This document shows positions 12,154-26,150 of a stretch of DNA of 64,000 bases, one piece after another. Under the pieces are notes generated by a model. It made no database searches, was not told the origin of the DNA, and worked only from the letters and a program-made list of their open reading frames with translations. Position 1 is the stretch's first letter; every line of letters starts with the position of its first letter. The DNA comes from Mesodorylaimus sp. YZB2_4. Lineage: Eukaryota > Nematoda > Enoplea > Dorylaimida > Dorylaimidae. A program made the translations under genes and the position numbers. The DNA lies in NCBI GenBank assembly GCA_030248295.1, contig JASANH010000751.1, positions 124,001 through 188,000 of the forward strand, in the 5' to 3' direction.

Positions 12154-15100
12154 CTGCCCACAAACCTAAAATGGAAGGCCAATTATGCTCTAGGCCACCG
12201 TTATCGTACCTGAAACCCAACCTACTCATCCTCAGCCTTTGAACCCTTGCCAACATTCACCCCTGTGGGAGATGGGTGCTTATTTTCTAATCTACACAGT
12301 AGCCACCATCGTTAGCTCACCAGAGGATTAATCCGTTCGACCTTTGTACCGTCCACCAGTTCAACTATGGATAGAGTCAAGCTAACTCTGAACGTAAGCT
12401 TATCATGACTTTTATCCTGCTATATATGCGGGGAAAGGCCTATCCTTGGAAGCACCTTCATATGATGCCATTTACACCGCATAATCTGCTCATGAATGAT
12501 GACTGCGCCGGGTCTGCTCTGGAACATTGACGCATCAAATGAAGCCACAATGCTGACCGAAAGCAAAAGCAGCTTGACCTCTCTACCTGCTTCATTTTAC
12601 ATCCCCTCCCACCATTGACGTCCAAACTATTGTACCAAGCAGAAAACCTTTCGCTCTCCCCAACTAACACAAAGCCCTCAATGAACATGTCCCTTTCCTG
12701 TGTTCATGCTAGCAACTTTTACAATATTTGCTCGGCAACCAAGCCTGTTCGCACCCAATCACCCGCCCACATAGGCTGATGCCTCGACTATAATTTAACT
12801 TTTTCACTCATTCTTGAAGAAAAACAGGCATTTTCCCTCCAACTTCCTTGTACCTCAAAAACACAAGGAAACATACTCCGTCTGTTGGCAATGATCTTAT
12901 TAAAAATTTTATGCTTTCTAAAATCCCACTTATCAAACTTGAAATTATTTTCAGGATTACGAATTTTTAAACATTAAACATATCTGCAGGAAAAATCGAC
13001 TATTGACAGGTTATTTTGCTGATGCGAGACTCGATTTTTCAAAACGTCACACCTCAAACGCAACGAAAAAAGGAAAAACTTTAAGTTTAAGAAAAAAGAA
13101 GTTTACTTTTTGTTTAAATTAGGCGAGTGTAGTCAATCTTCATTATATTGTCATAAACGGCATATTTTTAAAGCAATAACAGTTGAGTGAGCCGGATATT
13201 TGGCAGGAGAAAAAAATCGGGCAACGTCACTAAACTCAACTAAAGTCAACAAGAGCGAAAGGAAAACTAGTTTTGGCAAGCGAAAAACATCTCCAATTGG
13301 AATTTCCTGTCTTTTGAAAACATCTCGCCCACCTCTGCCCCAAAAACCCACTGGACCTAAACATGCTATTTTCTGACAAAGCGTTTGCGAAAAAGTTGAA
13401 ACATATTTTTGATTATTGCCTACAATGTATTTTGTTAAGCTTTTTCCAAAATTTCTCATCAATCTCATCTTCTAAAAAAATCGACCGATCGATCGATCGG
13501 AAAATCGATTTTCGGCAGTGGTTACCGTAAGAAGATTGACAGATGACTCACGATCAGTTAAGCGACCAAGCACAAACAACTCCCCGAAAAATTCCACTAA
13601 ACATAGCCAACCCACCCACACAAAAAAATAATTAAATCCAAACCTTCCATGGTTGCTGACGAAAATTATTAGTCATATTAAAACTTGGAATCATGACGGC
13701 CACATTCGACTAACCGCACTTTTTCCAATTCAGTCCAAGGAAAAGTGCAGTGTTCAGTTAGTTGGCACAAAATACGACTTCTCTCCAAGCAACCATAATT
13801 CAGTATGTAATAAGAAAATAATTTTAGTTCTCACTAGTCAATGCACAAAGCACTAGTTGTGAGTGTAGAGCGTAGGAGTCGGAGAGGCTGCAGGTACGTA
13901 CAGAACACCAAGTCACTTGTGCCAATTTATTGTAGCTATGACAGCTAAGCAATCAATTTTCCAACTTTGCTAGACCAAATTGAATAATAGAAAAATCAAA
14001 TGAATGGCTATTTCTCGTTCAAGAAAAATTCTCTCGAAATTTATTCTTTCTTTACCAAAACACCACCTGCGTTTTGAAAAAGAAAATCAAAAATTCAGTG
14101 AAAATTTTAAAAAAATTTTTTGACTCCGAATTTTCTCCGTATCGACGTCACTTTTGTGAATGAATAAAAATTTACTAACATCGACTTGACTTACGGTTAG
14201 AGCCGACTGACGCGAACACGAAAGACCAGTTAGAAAGAGTAGTGAATTTTTAAATACTTTTTCTCTTTTACCAACGAATTGACTCCGCCCACATCCGCTT
14301 CGCGCCAAGTGCAAAAACATCAAATGACTGATCTACGAGCCAACTCGTTTTTTAGAATAGAACCGCCCTAAACAAACAATCCTACGTAAATGCCCCAACG
14401 CAATCTTCCTCATCATCTGTCGAGAAAAATTGATTTCTATCAAAATATACTGTTTTCATATCAGTTAATAAACGAATTCCAAAGGTTCTACTTTTGCAAA
14501 AAACCATCCAACTTTTTTCATTATTTCATCAACCTTGTATAAAATTTTCAACACAAATTGAATACTCATTTATTCGATATTGGCATTTGGCCAGTTTGGA
14601 AAAGGGTCAAAGCGAAAAAAAGTGTTCTTCGAACAAAACCACCTCGTCCTCCTTTTCCCCATCCTATTTCTCTATTCTTTGGCAAAAGGCCTAATTGTCA
14701 CCTTTCCAATAAGCAAAGGTGGGATGGGAGGTACGAGTTGATACGAGCTACTCAGTCCTCACAACCAATCCTATTCATGGATTATGGCCTAATTATATCA
14801 TTTTGGGGTCAACTCGACCGAACTCGTTGAACAAAAGATGAAATCGACATCAAAAATAGACAAAATTCGTTGCATTCACCACGAGTATTTAGTGAATTGA
14901 GCTAATAAGCGATTGTAACTACTCGCAGTACTTATCATTTATCATTTGCAACAGGTTTTTTATTGGAACTAAGCTAACAGCACGTTTTCGTGTACTGCGT
15001 TTTATAATTCATGAAACTCATTAAACCCCCGCGAATCGGGGAGGGAAAATGTAAAAACCATCAGCCAATACAAGACTGGGTGCCTGAGCGAACAAAGAGG

Positions 15101-15599
15101 GCATGATGCCTCAGAAAATGACCTCGATCGTGCAATTGGGAGCCAGTTCCTTGTCTATTTTCTAAGATGGCATAATTTTTCAAAAATAGCAATCCCGATT
15201 TATTCACTATTCAAAATGGCACATTGGACAAAACCCTGCCTTTGCAGCATGCACACCAGGCGTCATAGATACGAATTCATTCGGCCTATGTAAGGCGACG
15301 AATCGAAAGCCATCTGCCGCACCACGCTCACAATCATCAACGCTAGTGCCAGCCTACGTTAGGTGATTAGAAAAATTATGCTTCCCCTCCTGCCCCATTT
15401 ACAACTTCCTTTTCGATATTATTAGAAACAAAAACTTATAATTTTCTGCCAGAAGTACAATCCTCCTGTGCGTCATTGGGCACCAGAATAACTAGCAATA
15501 ATTAGCAGCTAACAATCATGCTCATAAGCAAGAAATTTCTACAAACTCCTTCATCTCCTATCCTCCAAAATTTTACACTCGTGAGGAGCATTTTGTGGT

Positions 15600-15666
15600 G
15601 CAATAAGTAGATTGCGATACACAATGCAATGCAAGAGGCGGGGTTCGAATCCCACCGGGGTTAACA
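15600..15666 (+). repeat. tRNA-like fragment with a clean B box
   Basis: GGGTTCGAATCCCACC (about 15648-15663) is a canonical T-arm and B-box sequence, preceded by an A-box-like TGGTGCAATAAG at about 15597. The segment between is too short and unpaired for a normal cloverleaf. It is probably a tRNA-derived repeat or relic. Confidence 0.4.
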
Positions 15667-18619
15667 CTTTTGACTTCTGATTTGTTTCTTACCTTGAACC
15701 AACAAAGTCTTTTCGGTTCGATTCGTCATTCTGCAATCAATCCGAAAATCAAAATCCACACTCGAACGAGTAGCGCCACTCGAACTATAGGGCGACTATA
15801 TCGATTCGATTCTTTCCTATTCAATGCTTTTTCCTCAATTTGCCAAAACACTGCATCAATTTCGTACGAAAAACGTTCAAATTCGCAAATGTAGCAAGAA
15901 ACCTCGAGAATATTGAATTTCCGCTGTCGCAACTGAGTGAAATCAAATACGGCGGGTTTTTTTTTCAAATCCAGGCTAGCTCTTTCTCATTCTATGACGC
16001 ACAGCCGAACCGATGCCATCATCATTTACGGACCGTCCAAGATGTCTTTCCCTGCCGTAAATTATCACATCATGAGGTCCTGCAAAAATGAATTTATCTC
16101 TTAAAATCTCGCATTTCTATTCGAACTTTTTCTCACGCGCAAAAAAATGTTCTCGATTCAAGAAATTAATAAGACATGATTAATGGGGCTATTGCGTACC
16201 AGGCGGTGACTGGCACGTTGATAAGCGAGATGTAGGTAGGCATTTTCATAAAATGTACTTCTCTCTCGTAAGCTTAACTAATTAGCTAAAAGACGCCAAC
16301 GCGCCTGGCAGTAATTTAAAAAAGTAGTAATTATTAAAAACACGTGACAAGAAATTGAGGCGTAATTCATCCGGAGGACGTGATTAGGTGATTTCACTTC
16401 CAAATTTGCCCTGCATGAGACACGGGGGGGGGGGGGGACAAATTTACTGGTCACCATTCAATCAGCAGTTACTTTTTATGTAACCATCTCGTCTACCCGT
16501 TTCCATCAATTTCCCCTTCTTCCTCGTTCCGAGCCCTTTTTTACGACGGGCTTCGAATTTTTTTGCGCTTGTGCCAAGTGCAATGACGCAAACGAAAAGG
16601 GGCGGGCGAGCAAAGAAAGAAAAAAGACGTCCTCTCTCGAGTGCGTACATTTCTAGAAGAACTATTTTTTAAACTATATCCGCTCTTTGTTCACTCGCGC
16701 GCTCGCGCTGGCTCTTGGCAACTAGATTGAAGAAAACTGGCTTTGGTGGGGAAAAAGAATAGAAAAGTAGCAGAGAAGATAAGGCTAGAAAAATTGCACA
16801 CCTTTCTTTTTCTATGCAACAAATGAGTATAGAGTGGAAAAATTAACACTAAGCAACAAAATGAGAAACTCGTTGTCCCACGCAGGCCTGACCCAATCGA
16901 CCCGTCCATCTTTCTCGCATCATTCTTCCATCGACCACCATCTTTTTTACTCCTTCCATTTATGTATTGGTCCAATAGAAAATTCCACGGTGTTTCAAAA
17001 CTAGGGGACCATCCAGAAAAATAGAGGGCAGGTAAAAACGTCTCGTCATATTTTATTTGATACAATCGAAAAAGCCCGAGCTCAACCAGGCCGAAAGCGC
17101 ATCCGGTTTTGTACCAGTCCATACCAAACGCGCCCCTCTTTTCGTTCGAGCATCACGTCAGTGCCAGTAACGAAACGAAAAATATTTCAAAATTCTCCTC
17201 TACAGTAAAAAAAAAACCCTCGGGTAGATTTTTCAGTGGTGAAATCTGTACGTGCAATGTCCTCTGATTGGCCAGGGCGGTATGATAGAACTGCTGAACA
17301 AACCTAGACTCCTGCTGGCTGCGTATAAGCGAAAACGTTCACAAGCCGGTTTTTGAAAAACCTTGCACACATCAACCAGAAATGGGAATAAAAAGGCGAC
17401 TCTGTATACAAAACCCCCTTTCCGCCTGTTCCACCAAATAAGGCAGTCCTAGCCGCGGCGCCGCCCGTTTGTATGTTCTACTTGTGTCTCCATGGCGCAG
17501 TTGTTAGTTATAATAATGGCCACCTATACCATCGGCAAAAGATAGGGGGCGGCGCATTTTATAGTTGAAATCGGATAGGTTTGACGTTTTGGCGCGCTCA
17601 CCTAACTAGTAACCTCCTGCCACTTCCTCTCTTCCATATCCAAGTCGCGCCCCGCACAAACCTTCTATCTAGTAATTTTCGAACGAGAAAGAGAGAAAAA
17701 TGGAAAAAGAAACGAAACGAGCGCCCGGGGCTCATCTAGCAACGTCCTTGGCAACCAGCGTCCTACCGACAGCAAACGATGCCGTGCCCGTGACTGCTTG
17801 TCATTTGTGGTCTAGCAAGCAACAAAACCAAATATCCTTGGTTTTTCTCAAACCCCTTCCATGTTGTGCCGCACCTCAGACCACCCCCCACCACGACGAC
17901 GAATAGTAGAAAAGAATTTTAAAAACTAGCGTCCTTGGTTTCACTCATTCATCAAAATGTTACACGCTTCTCGGCCGACCTCCTGTCTAACCTCGATCAC
18001 CCCCGACTCTAACACAAAGCCCCGTATACATTTCCTAAAACCAACTAAAATTTATCTTTTCTTAGTTGAAAAATCAATTTTTTTTCTATCCTAAACAACA
18101 AAAATCACAAGCCGAAAGAGAACAGTATAAAAACAAGATTTAAGTCCCTTTTGGCCAATGACGAGATAGCCATCACTTTTTTAAATCTTTTTCCTATAGG
18201 CTTTTTGGACGAAGCTTACACCAGGAACCGCCCCTTCCGACTACTCGGCTAGTCGAGAGACAAGATATAGAATAGAAAATTCGTAGAAAACGAAATGCTC
18301 GCTCAAAGTCTCGCGGGACACGTCCGATGGCCTCTCACTTTCCTCATAAAAAATGGCTCACCACGAGAAAATGAGCCCAAACTAACCAACATAGCCGACA
18401 CCATCAAACAAAACGAGCCTGGTCGCTCATGCTTGCTCCTAAACAATCCTACACTGGCCTGGTCTACTCGGAGATAGTATTGTGAATTAATTAAGCAATT
18501 ACACTCAACCACGCAATGTCCAATCCACTCCGTCAACACCCAATATTCCCTTTGATAATCGAAAAACCGATGATTCATTTTGTGCCTCAACAAAAAGTTT
18601 TTCTCTTAACTATCTATCT

Positions 18620-20000
18620 AGTTTTATTAAAAGACTGTAGATACTCACACAGGCCAGCTTGACATTTCAGATTTGATACTTTACCATTTTTAATTGAAGA
18701 ATCCTATTTCGAGATATGGCAAATTCTTAGGTTTAACATTGTTGCACCAATCTCGACCAACTGAAAATTTGAATTTCCCGCCATAGACACTTGTGACAGT
18801 TTCAAAAAAGATGAGAATTCTTTAAATTCTAGAGCTTTAAAGTTTTTTTAACTTAATGGGAACAACTTTTGGCCAGTTCATGAAAAAATCAGGAGAACTG
18901 TCAATACAACTAGCGCGCAGACTTTTCAAAGTGAGGGACTTTTCGTATGCAAAATTGTCATGAGCGGCTTGAAGCGGGAAATTCAAATTTTGCGCACACG
19001 ATGTGTATGAAATAACATCCACTCAGAAAATTTGCGGGTACTAATTTTTAGATGCTGGTATCACAAACTTATATTATGAGGTAAAAAAATTTTTGAGAAA
19101 ATGTGGGTCAGGTGGCAACAAAATTAAAGTACCCTGTTTCTATGACTGCTCGCTTGACCTTCTCATTGTGAAATCCTTCCAAAAACTTCTGCCCTCCAGA
19201 ATCGATGCGGGAATATTGAAAAGAGATGCATGTTGTTCATATTCAGCATGCAAAGTTTAGTTGAAAAAGCCCAAAATTCTGGACCTCCAGCACCTGTGCA
19301 AGAGTCGAAATCCTTGATTGCAAAGCGAACTTGAAAATTTTCGCTAGTCCGCTAAAATTGGATGCTGAATCTGAATATCATTCGATCTTCGAATCTCTTC
19401 GATCGAATCATCTTTTCGATATTTTCACATCGATTCTGTAATGTACAATTTTTTTGAAGGATTCCACAATGAGAGGGTCAAGCGAGCATTCATGGGACAA
19501 AGATATTTCAATTTTTTTACCACCTGTCCAACATTTAAAAAAATTTTTATATCTGATAATATGAATATGTGATACCAGCATCTATAAATTAGTATCCCAC
19601 AAATTTTCTGTGTGGAAGTTATTGCATAGACATCGTGCGCGCACAATTTAAATTTCCCGCTTCAAGCGGCGCATGACAATTTTACATACGAAAAGTGCCT
19701 CACTTTAAAAAGCCTGTGCGCAAGTTGTATCGACAGTCTTCCTGATTTTGTCAAATTTTGTTAAAAGAAGCTTTCTAGCACTAGAATGAGGAAATTTTCA
19801 TCTTTCCAAAACTATCATAAGTGGCTAAAGCGGGAAATTCAAATTTTACGTTGTTTGATATCAATGAAATAATGTTAACTTAAAAATTTGCCATATCTCG
19901 AAATTGGATACTTTGATATAAAATAGGTCAAAAAAATGGTAAAATATCAAATCCAAAATGTCAACCTGGACTTTGTGAGTATCTACAGTATTAAAGTCGA
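18620..20000. mobile_element. 1.4-kb foldback element with ~600-bp inverted arms
   Basis: The left arm (about 18.62-19.2 kb) and right arm (about 19.44-20.0 kb) are inverted copies. CTGTAGATACTCACA at 18637 mirrors the right end at about 19975-19990. CGAGATATGGCAAATT (18708) mirrors its complement near 19895. The blocks around GATGCTGGTATCACA (19050) and GGTCAAGCGAGC (19475) also pair. Arms are roughly 75-80% alike by eye. Each arm carries GAATTTCCCGC cores, four in all. No transposase frame is visible, so the element is non-autonomous; target duplications were not found. Confidence 0.8.
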
Positions 20001-23000
20001 TCCACTAAAAACACTCATGTTTATTCACGACCACTCAATCATAGAAACTGGTGAAGGCCTTTTCAAATTTATCGAATTGTCAAAGTTAATTTAGGAAAGG
20101 CTAGTTTAATATTTATTGAATAAAACTTATCGTGCAATCGCCTCATCTAAAAAGTCCATCCAGAAATTCCGATAACTTTTCCATAGTTTTCCGCGCCCAC
20201 CTGAAAATCATTTTCGCGTGATCAACCCCGCACAAAAAATATTTTACATTAGCTTGAACTGTTCGAGCCATGAGTTTGTCTCAGAACCGATTTGGATAGA
20301 AAATGTGCACACACAGTGCCAGACAAGGGCTTGAATTGAAAATTTGCGAAGATGGAAACTGGTGGTAGAAAATGCCAGACTTTCTGGTCAGAGTTTGAAA
20401 AACAAACTACGCCCGACTAACAAACTGAAAATCCCTTTTCGCCAGTGTATACCAGCAACCAAAGCAAAGGCCCTTCGCCACGCCACCAAAATCTTTGTCG
20501 TCGTAGTCGAAGGACGAAAAACGTAAAAATGCTCCTTCTTTCTTCGCACAACATCGTTTCAGTATTGTCAACGAGAGTACATACTGGGTTTTTTACTCCC
20601 ATTTTTCTTCTCTTTCCCCCGTTTCCATGTCGGCTGGCATTGAAAAACCGGATGAGACGATGCGACAAGAAAACGCGCGTGGGGTCCCCCATCGGCACAA
20701 CTATCCGACACCCTGTCCTTGTCGTCATTGCATCGGCCTAGTCGTCGTCAGCCGGTCGATAGGGCAGTTTTTTTCCACTCACAACATACGCCCCCCTCCT
20801 GGTCGTCTGCACATTCAAGCCAGACAGCATGCAAGAAGGAAGCTGAGTGAGTGAAACGCAAAAAACCAATAGCTCTAACTGCTGGAACCCCCAGGCTCGC
20901 CACACCCACACAGTCTGTCAGACATTGTTGCAAGTCTGGAAAAACCTATCTGGGCCATACAATTGTTGAATAATAGAATTTTCACCTGTCTCGACCTAGA
21001 AAAAAAAAATTTCTAAAAAAAATTATTCAAAAGACTTCTTCGTCTAGACAGACGCGCCAGACTTAGCAACTAAGACTATTCTCAGACACGAACAGAAAAA
21101 AAGATTTTTGTTGCAATTTTATTTAAAACTGTTTTTTTTTTTAAATTAAGCTGAAAGGGTGAGTTTGATGTTGCGATAAAGGACATGTAAAAAATTAGGC
21201 CTTTTCAGACAGGTTTGATGAAATTTTTCATTTAAAAATTCAAATCCGACTCTACTTTCTTCGAAAAAGTTTCAAATATTCAAATCAAATTGCAGACTTA
21301 TCACTCAAATTATTCACCTTGAGTACTTGGCAAAAAAGACAACTTTCGTCACTGCCATCAAAACATGCAAAATAACTATTCCACTGAAAAAATTCATGTT
21401 TCAGATTCCTCGCGATAGGCAAAAGTTTTAGGTGCATGAAATTTTTGGTGATATTTTGAAGCTTCCTGCTGAAAAATTTGTGAGTTTTAGAGAATATATC
21501 TTTTAGGTTGCGAGAAAGCTAAGGATTTTTTGAATGAGTTTAAGAAACCTTTTTTTATAAGTTTAAATTTTTGTAATCCGAAACTTTTAGGGTGCGAAAT
21601 GCAATATTAGGCAGTTATTCGGTACGATTCAAAAGTGTGATGAATTTCCATTCACAATTTTCCAGTTCCTGATTCACTCGCCCATTTTTCGTCGTATCCA
21701 TAAAAAAATTGGGTGGTCGTTTTTGAAACGTAAACTCGTCAATTAGGAAACCTGTCTTTTGAAAATTCCACCAACACTTTTCCAAGTGCAGGATTCGAAT
21801 AACAGCTCGTATCCCATTTTCAAATTGACGCAGCCGAAGATGCTTTTGCCACAAAGAATCAAGGTCAAAGACGAAAAAGCGTTTTCTTTTTACCCCCCCC
21901 CCCCCCCCAGAGTAAAAGCCTTGTTTTAAAACGCGACTGAGAAAAGAAGGAGGAATAAAATTTTCAACCGAGTTTCAAAGTTGAACGAGAAGAAAATAAG
22001 CGGGCGACATATTCTACGCAATAGTTCTATATTTCTGCGTTGTTGAAGACGAAGTTTTCGAAAAGTATGCAAAGTTTTCTAGCTGCCTAGTTAACTTTTC
22101 TTCCAACACAACACAATCGTCGACGGCAGCAACCAAAGCGAGGACGATAAAAATAAAAATCCCAGTCTCATCTATCCTAGACAACACTTCTCCGTCGAGG
22201 TTCACAGTTGTTCTCCCCCCCCCCCCCCCCCCCCCCATTCCACCAGTATCGTCCAAACCATCCTTTCTTTCGTTTCAAAACGAGACAATCGTTCGTCCGT
22301 CAAAAGTGAACGGAAGGAAATAACGTGGCTTTTCAAAACGCGCCCTTTACCGCCCTGATCTCCCGGTCGAGGCGAACCCCCCTCATCGAAAAAACAAACC
22401 AGCTGACGATGCTTTTCCTCGAGTGGAAATAAATGAACACCAACTACGCGTAAAATGTCAAAAGCGCTTTTCGTCTATTGAATTCTTTTAGAAGCAGAAC
22501 AACAAAAATTCGTTGTCTTTAATTTCACTCGACTGAACAATGAATTAGGCTTTTTCTAAGATGGCATCAATTCCTAAACTTTGCCCGATTGCCTCTTGTG
22601 GTTGGCATTGAGAAATGAGTAGAAAATGGTATATTTTTAAAAATCGAGCAAGTTCACTAAACCAAAACTCGTTTCGGGCTTGACTAACACACCAACATCG
22701 GCAAAGAGGGAGAGAAAGAGAGAGAAAGGGGAGTGGAGAAAAATACGAGCAAACAAAAATTTTCCGCCAGCCTGTCGTTTCAGCTCAAGCGTGACTCGAA
22801 AGAACGAACGAGACACTGGCGATAAAGAAAAGGTAGAAAAGTATGTGGCAGGGAAAAAACACCACACCCAAGTCGAGAACGACTTATCTCCCCCCTCCTA
22901 TGGACAAATTTAGTAAACTTTGTTTGACGCCTGTTGGAAATTTTTCACCCGCTTTCTCTTATCGTTCATCCAAAATTGCAAATACTCCAGTGATCCTTTT

Positions 23001-23809
23001 CTTTTCGACCACCCAGCCCAGACCCCCCTCGCAGATGTGACCGATCTACCTTTCGAGAAATCTCATCGATGGCTCACTCGCGGATGATTAAAAATATAAT
23101 ATAAATTCTTCTTTATTCTCGTTCTAATTGAGAAGCCTAGTTTTAGCTTTAAAAATCAAGGCTTGAAAGAAGATCAGTTTTCGATCGAGATAGCTAATTC
23201 TTATGACGACCTTTCATCTTTCTCCTTTTGGCTTGGTCGAATAAACGTTTTCGGCCGCTAGGCAACCGTGTCGGCCAGTATCTAAACCCGATTATTATTC
23301 CTTTCATCATGCACGCGCACGAGTCGTCGGTTCCTCTCAATATACGAGTCTTATGCCCAGGCAAGAAACTAATGCCAAATAATTCACACTTTAATAAAAG
23401 CCTTATTAATTAAGTGTGATTCCCCAGTCTTCGAGTAACAACGCATGACCAACTAGCATGCCCCCCCTGCCTGTCCACTCTGACATTGAGCCAACATTTC
23501 TCAATAGCAGAATGAAAATGATAAAAAGCCGACTTACGTGATCTTAGCTGAGTACTCGAGTACTCGAGCCAGCCAGGTGGCTGAGTTAGAACAAAGGGAT
23601 GAAACAGTTTATGCTATGAGAACACAGAAAAAGATTCCAAGCAAGAATTTTTATATTTTTTAAAATTTGCAATAGCTTAAATTTGTAATTTTTAAAAAAT
23701 CTTGTACAAAACATTGATTTCACTCACGGTCTAGCATCGACTGCTGGATCGGTTACTACAATTTTTTTTCGGTTTATAAAAACTGATTTTGCATAAGTAA
23801 AAAAAGAAA

Positions 23810-24560
23810 ATCCCTTTTTTTCTCTTAAATCAGCATCTAAATCCGTTTTAGGGGCTAGTTCATTCTCCTGTGTCCTTTTGGAGTGTGAAGAGGGTGACAG
23901 CGAGGAAACAGGGCGGGTTGATGAGAACTCACAAGGAGACATCGGCAAACCGTTAAGTCGAACTTTGGAAAACGAAAAATTGTAACATGTTTCTGTGCAA
24001 AAGAAAGCTCTGTGCAAAATATTAGAGGCTTCTGGCCAATTGGTCAGCAGTGGTCAGCGCTTAGAGTACAGTGAAATTTTTAATTCCTCTGGATTTTGTT
24101 AGCTTTTCAGGAAAAAACCCGAATAAGAGTGCTGGAAGCTTAAACTCGGAACTAGAAAACCGAGTTTTGGAAGAGCTTTGCATGTTTTCCTCAACGCTCG
24201 GCTTCCTTACCACACAAAACTCCAGGACTTTGGACGCTGACCACTGCTGACCAGTTGGCTGGACGCCTCAAATATTTTGCACAGATCTTTCTTTTGCCCC
24301 TAGGAACATATCAAAATTTTTGTTCCCCAAAGTTCGACTTGTCCGAGCCCGATTCAGACCCTGAATCGGATCGGATCAGTCAATGCTGGCTTTTAATTTA
24401 AACTCGCAAGGAAACATGCCCAACTTTTTTGTCGAACTTTGCAAAACCAAAAATTCTAGCTTTGTTCCTCAGTGAAAAAGACAGCTCTGTGCAAAATATC
24501 TAAGGCGTCTGGTCAACTGGTCAGCGCTCAAAGTTTAGTGAAATTTTTGAATTCTTCTGG
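23810..24560. repeat. Cluster of direct and inverted repeats (CTGTGCAAAATAT family)
   Basis: A ~110-bp block (GTCGAACTTTGG ... CTGTGCAAAATAT ... GGTCAGCGCT) occurs three times: forward at about 23955-24065, inverted at about 24220-24345, forward again at about 24425-24535. The left flank (23810-23890, minus strand) is a further repeat. It matches 30908-30985, where CACTCCAAA, CCTAAAA and GCTGATTTAAGAGAAAAAA are shared. The layout suggests nested or rearranged foldback elements. No coding capacity. Confidence 0.7.
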
Positions 24561-25820
24561 ATTTCTTGCACCCGAAGCCTGAACTTGAAGCCGAAACCTG
24601 AAAACTGAGTTCAGAAAGAATCCATTGTGCACCCATCCATCCAGTTGCACCAAAAACAAAAAACAATTTTTTGTTTTGTAAAATTCGACTTGGCGGCTTG
24701 CCATGTTCTTGGTCATATGATCATATCCCTGTTGAAAAATCGATTTTCGATCGGTCGATCGATCAGTAAAATCAATTTTGCCTAAAGTTGGATTTGAAAA
24801 ACCAAAAATGGAAGAGCCAATCAAATGTGCCTGAAATTTTTACAAACGGGTCTCTTTTTTGATTGACCAACAATTTTTCACCGAAACTGTGAGAATTATC
24901 GATTTCCAGCGCTGAAGAATCGCCACCAGTATCTGTTTTCTTTAAATTCAAACAAATTCATCCGAGGGATTTCAGGAAAGACATTTAAAATTTTTAATGA
25001 GCTGCATAAAATTTGGATTGCTCAGAAAAATCCTGAAAAGCCAAAACTCAAGTCTACTGCACAAAAAGTAGATTTGCCATCAGAATGGCAAAGGCAAATT
25101 TGGCAAAGAATAAAATTTTACTCAGCAAGTAAGTATTGACCAGTCCATTTTTCGTCAGAGTGGACAGCAGTGCTGGCACGCCTGGTTTCATTTCATTTCA
25201 ACTATTTGTGCAGAAAACGCGAACGCCGCATCATTTCTGTTTCTAGGCGAAAACTACTGAAACAATTCTGTGCGCCCGATAAACGGAGCATGCAGTGTCC
25301 ACTTTTAGTGGACACAACGGATGCATAGCAAAAGTATTTTATCAAACTACCCCATATTTCTATATAAAATTTGGTATTTTCGTCTAAAATTTTTTCGACA
25401 CCTTTTATAAACGTAGTTGAACGAACAGCCAGTTTTCGGTTTCTGGAGCGGCGTTCTTCTCGACTAAATTTCATTCCACTCAAAATTACTACTTCTCGCC
25501 AAAATCTACTAACTGAGCCCCCGGGAACAGCATATGCATTATTTCTCCCAGCCTCTACCTAACTTCTTTCCGAGTCGAAAAAGTAACGACCTTCCTGCAT
25601 GTACGCCATAAAAGAGACCAAGCATGAGTTTGGAGTGAAAATTAGGAGAAAGAAACTGAACTGAACAAAATCAAGGCCGTTTAGACGAATGACAAACTAC
25701 CCGAGGCACACCTAGCAGCTGGTTATTGCTACCCCTCTCGTCAAGTGCACTTTTTCTACAGTGTATGCTTCAGTTCCTACAGTAGGAATGACAAGTGACA
25801 AAGTTTCTGTTGTGAAAGAG

Positions 25821-26150
25821 GCTGAAATTATAAGTTTGTGTGGAAAAATATGAAAAATCGATAACTCAAGATTATTGATTTTTGTCAGCAATCAGAATCA
25901 GGATTTTTTCTGATTGCTTTTGATTTGAATCAAAATATTTCTTTGTAGACTTTTTTTAAGAAGCATAAATAAGCTTTGCTGAAACAATTTCTGAATAAAA
26001 AAATTCAGAAGCTGAAACGCGAAACTTTTGAAAATAAAATTATTTGACTTCAATCAAAGTATAAATCCTGATTCCAATTGCTGACAAAAACTAGTAATCT
26101 TAAGTTATCAGCATTTTTCGTATTTTCCTCAGTAATTTATAATTTTCAAC
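25821..26150. mobile_element. ~330-bp MITE with ~85-bp terminal inverted repeats
   Basis: The left arm starts GCTGAAATTATAAGT at 25821 and runs through GATTTTTGTCAGCAATC and AATCAGGATT to about 25905. The right arm (about 26067-26150) is its inverted copy at about 80% identity by eye. The interior is AT-rich without an open frame. The size and arm structure fit a non-autonomous DNA transposon. The superfamily is not assigned because no clear target duplication was seen. Confidence 0.75.

Noticed and set aside
16691..17122. 143-codon minus-strand frame
   Set aside because: No domain, no splice context and mixed hydrophobic composition typical of chance frames.
17700..17906. 68-codon plus-strand frame with ATG in purine-rich context
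   Set aside because: Short, no domain and no neighbouring exons.
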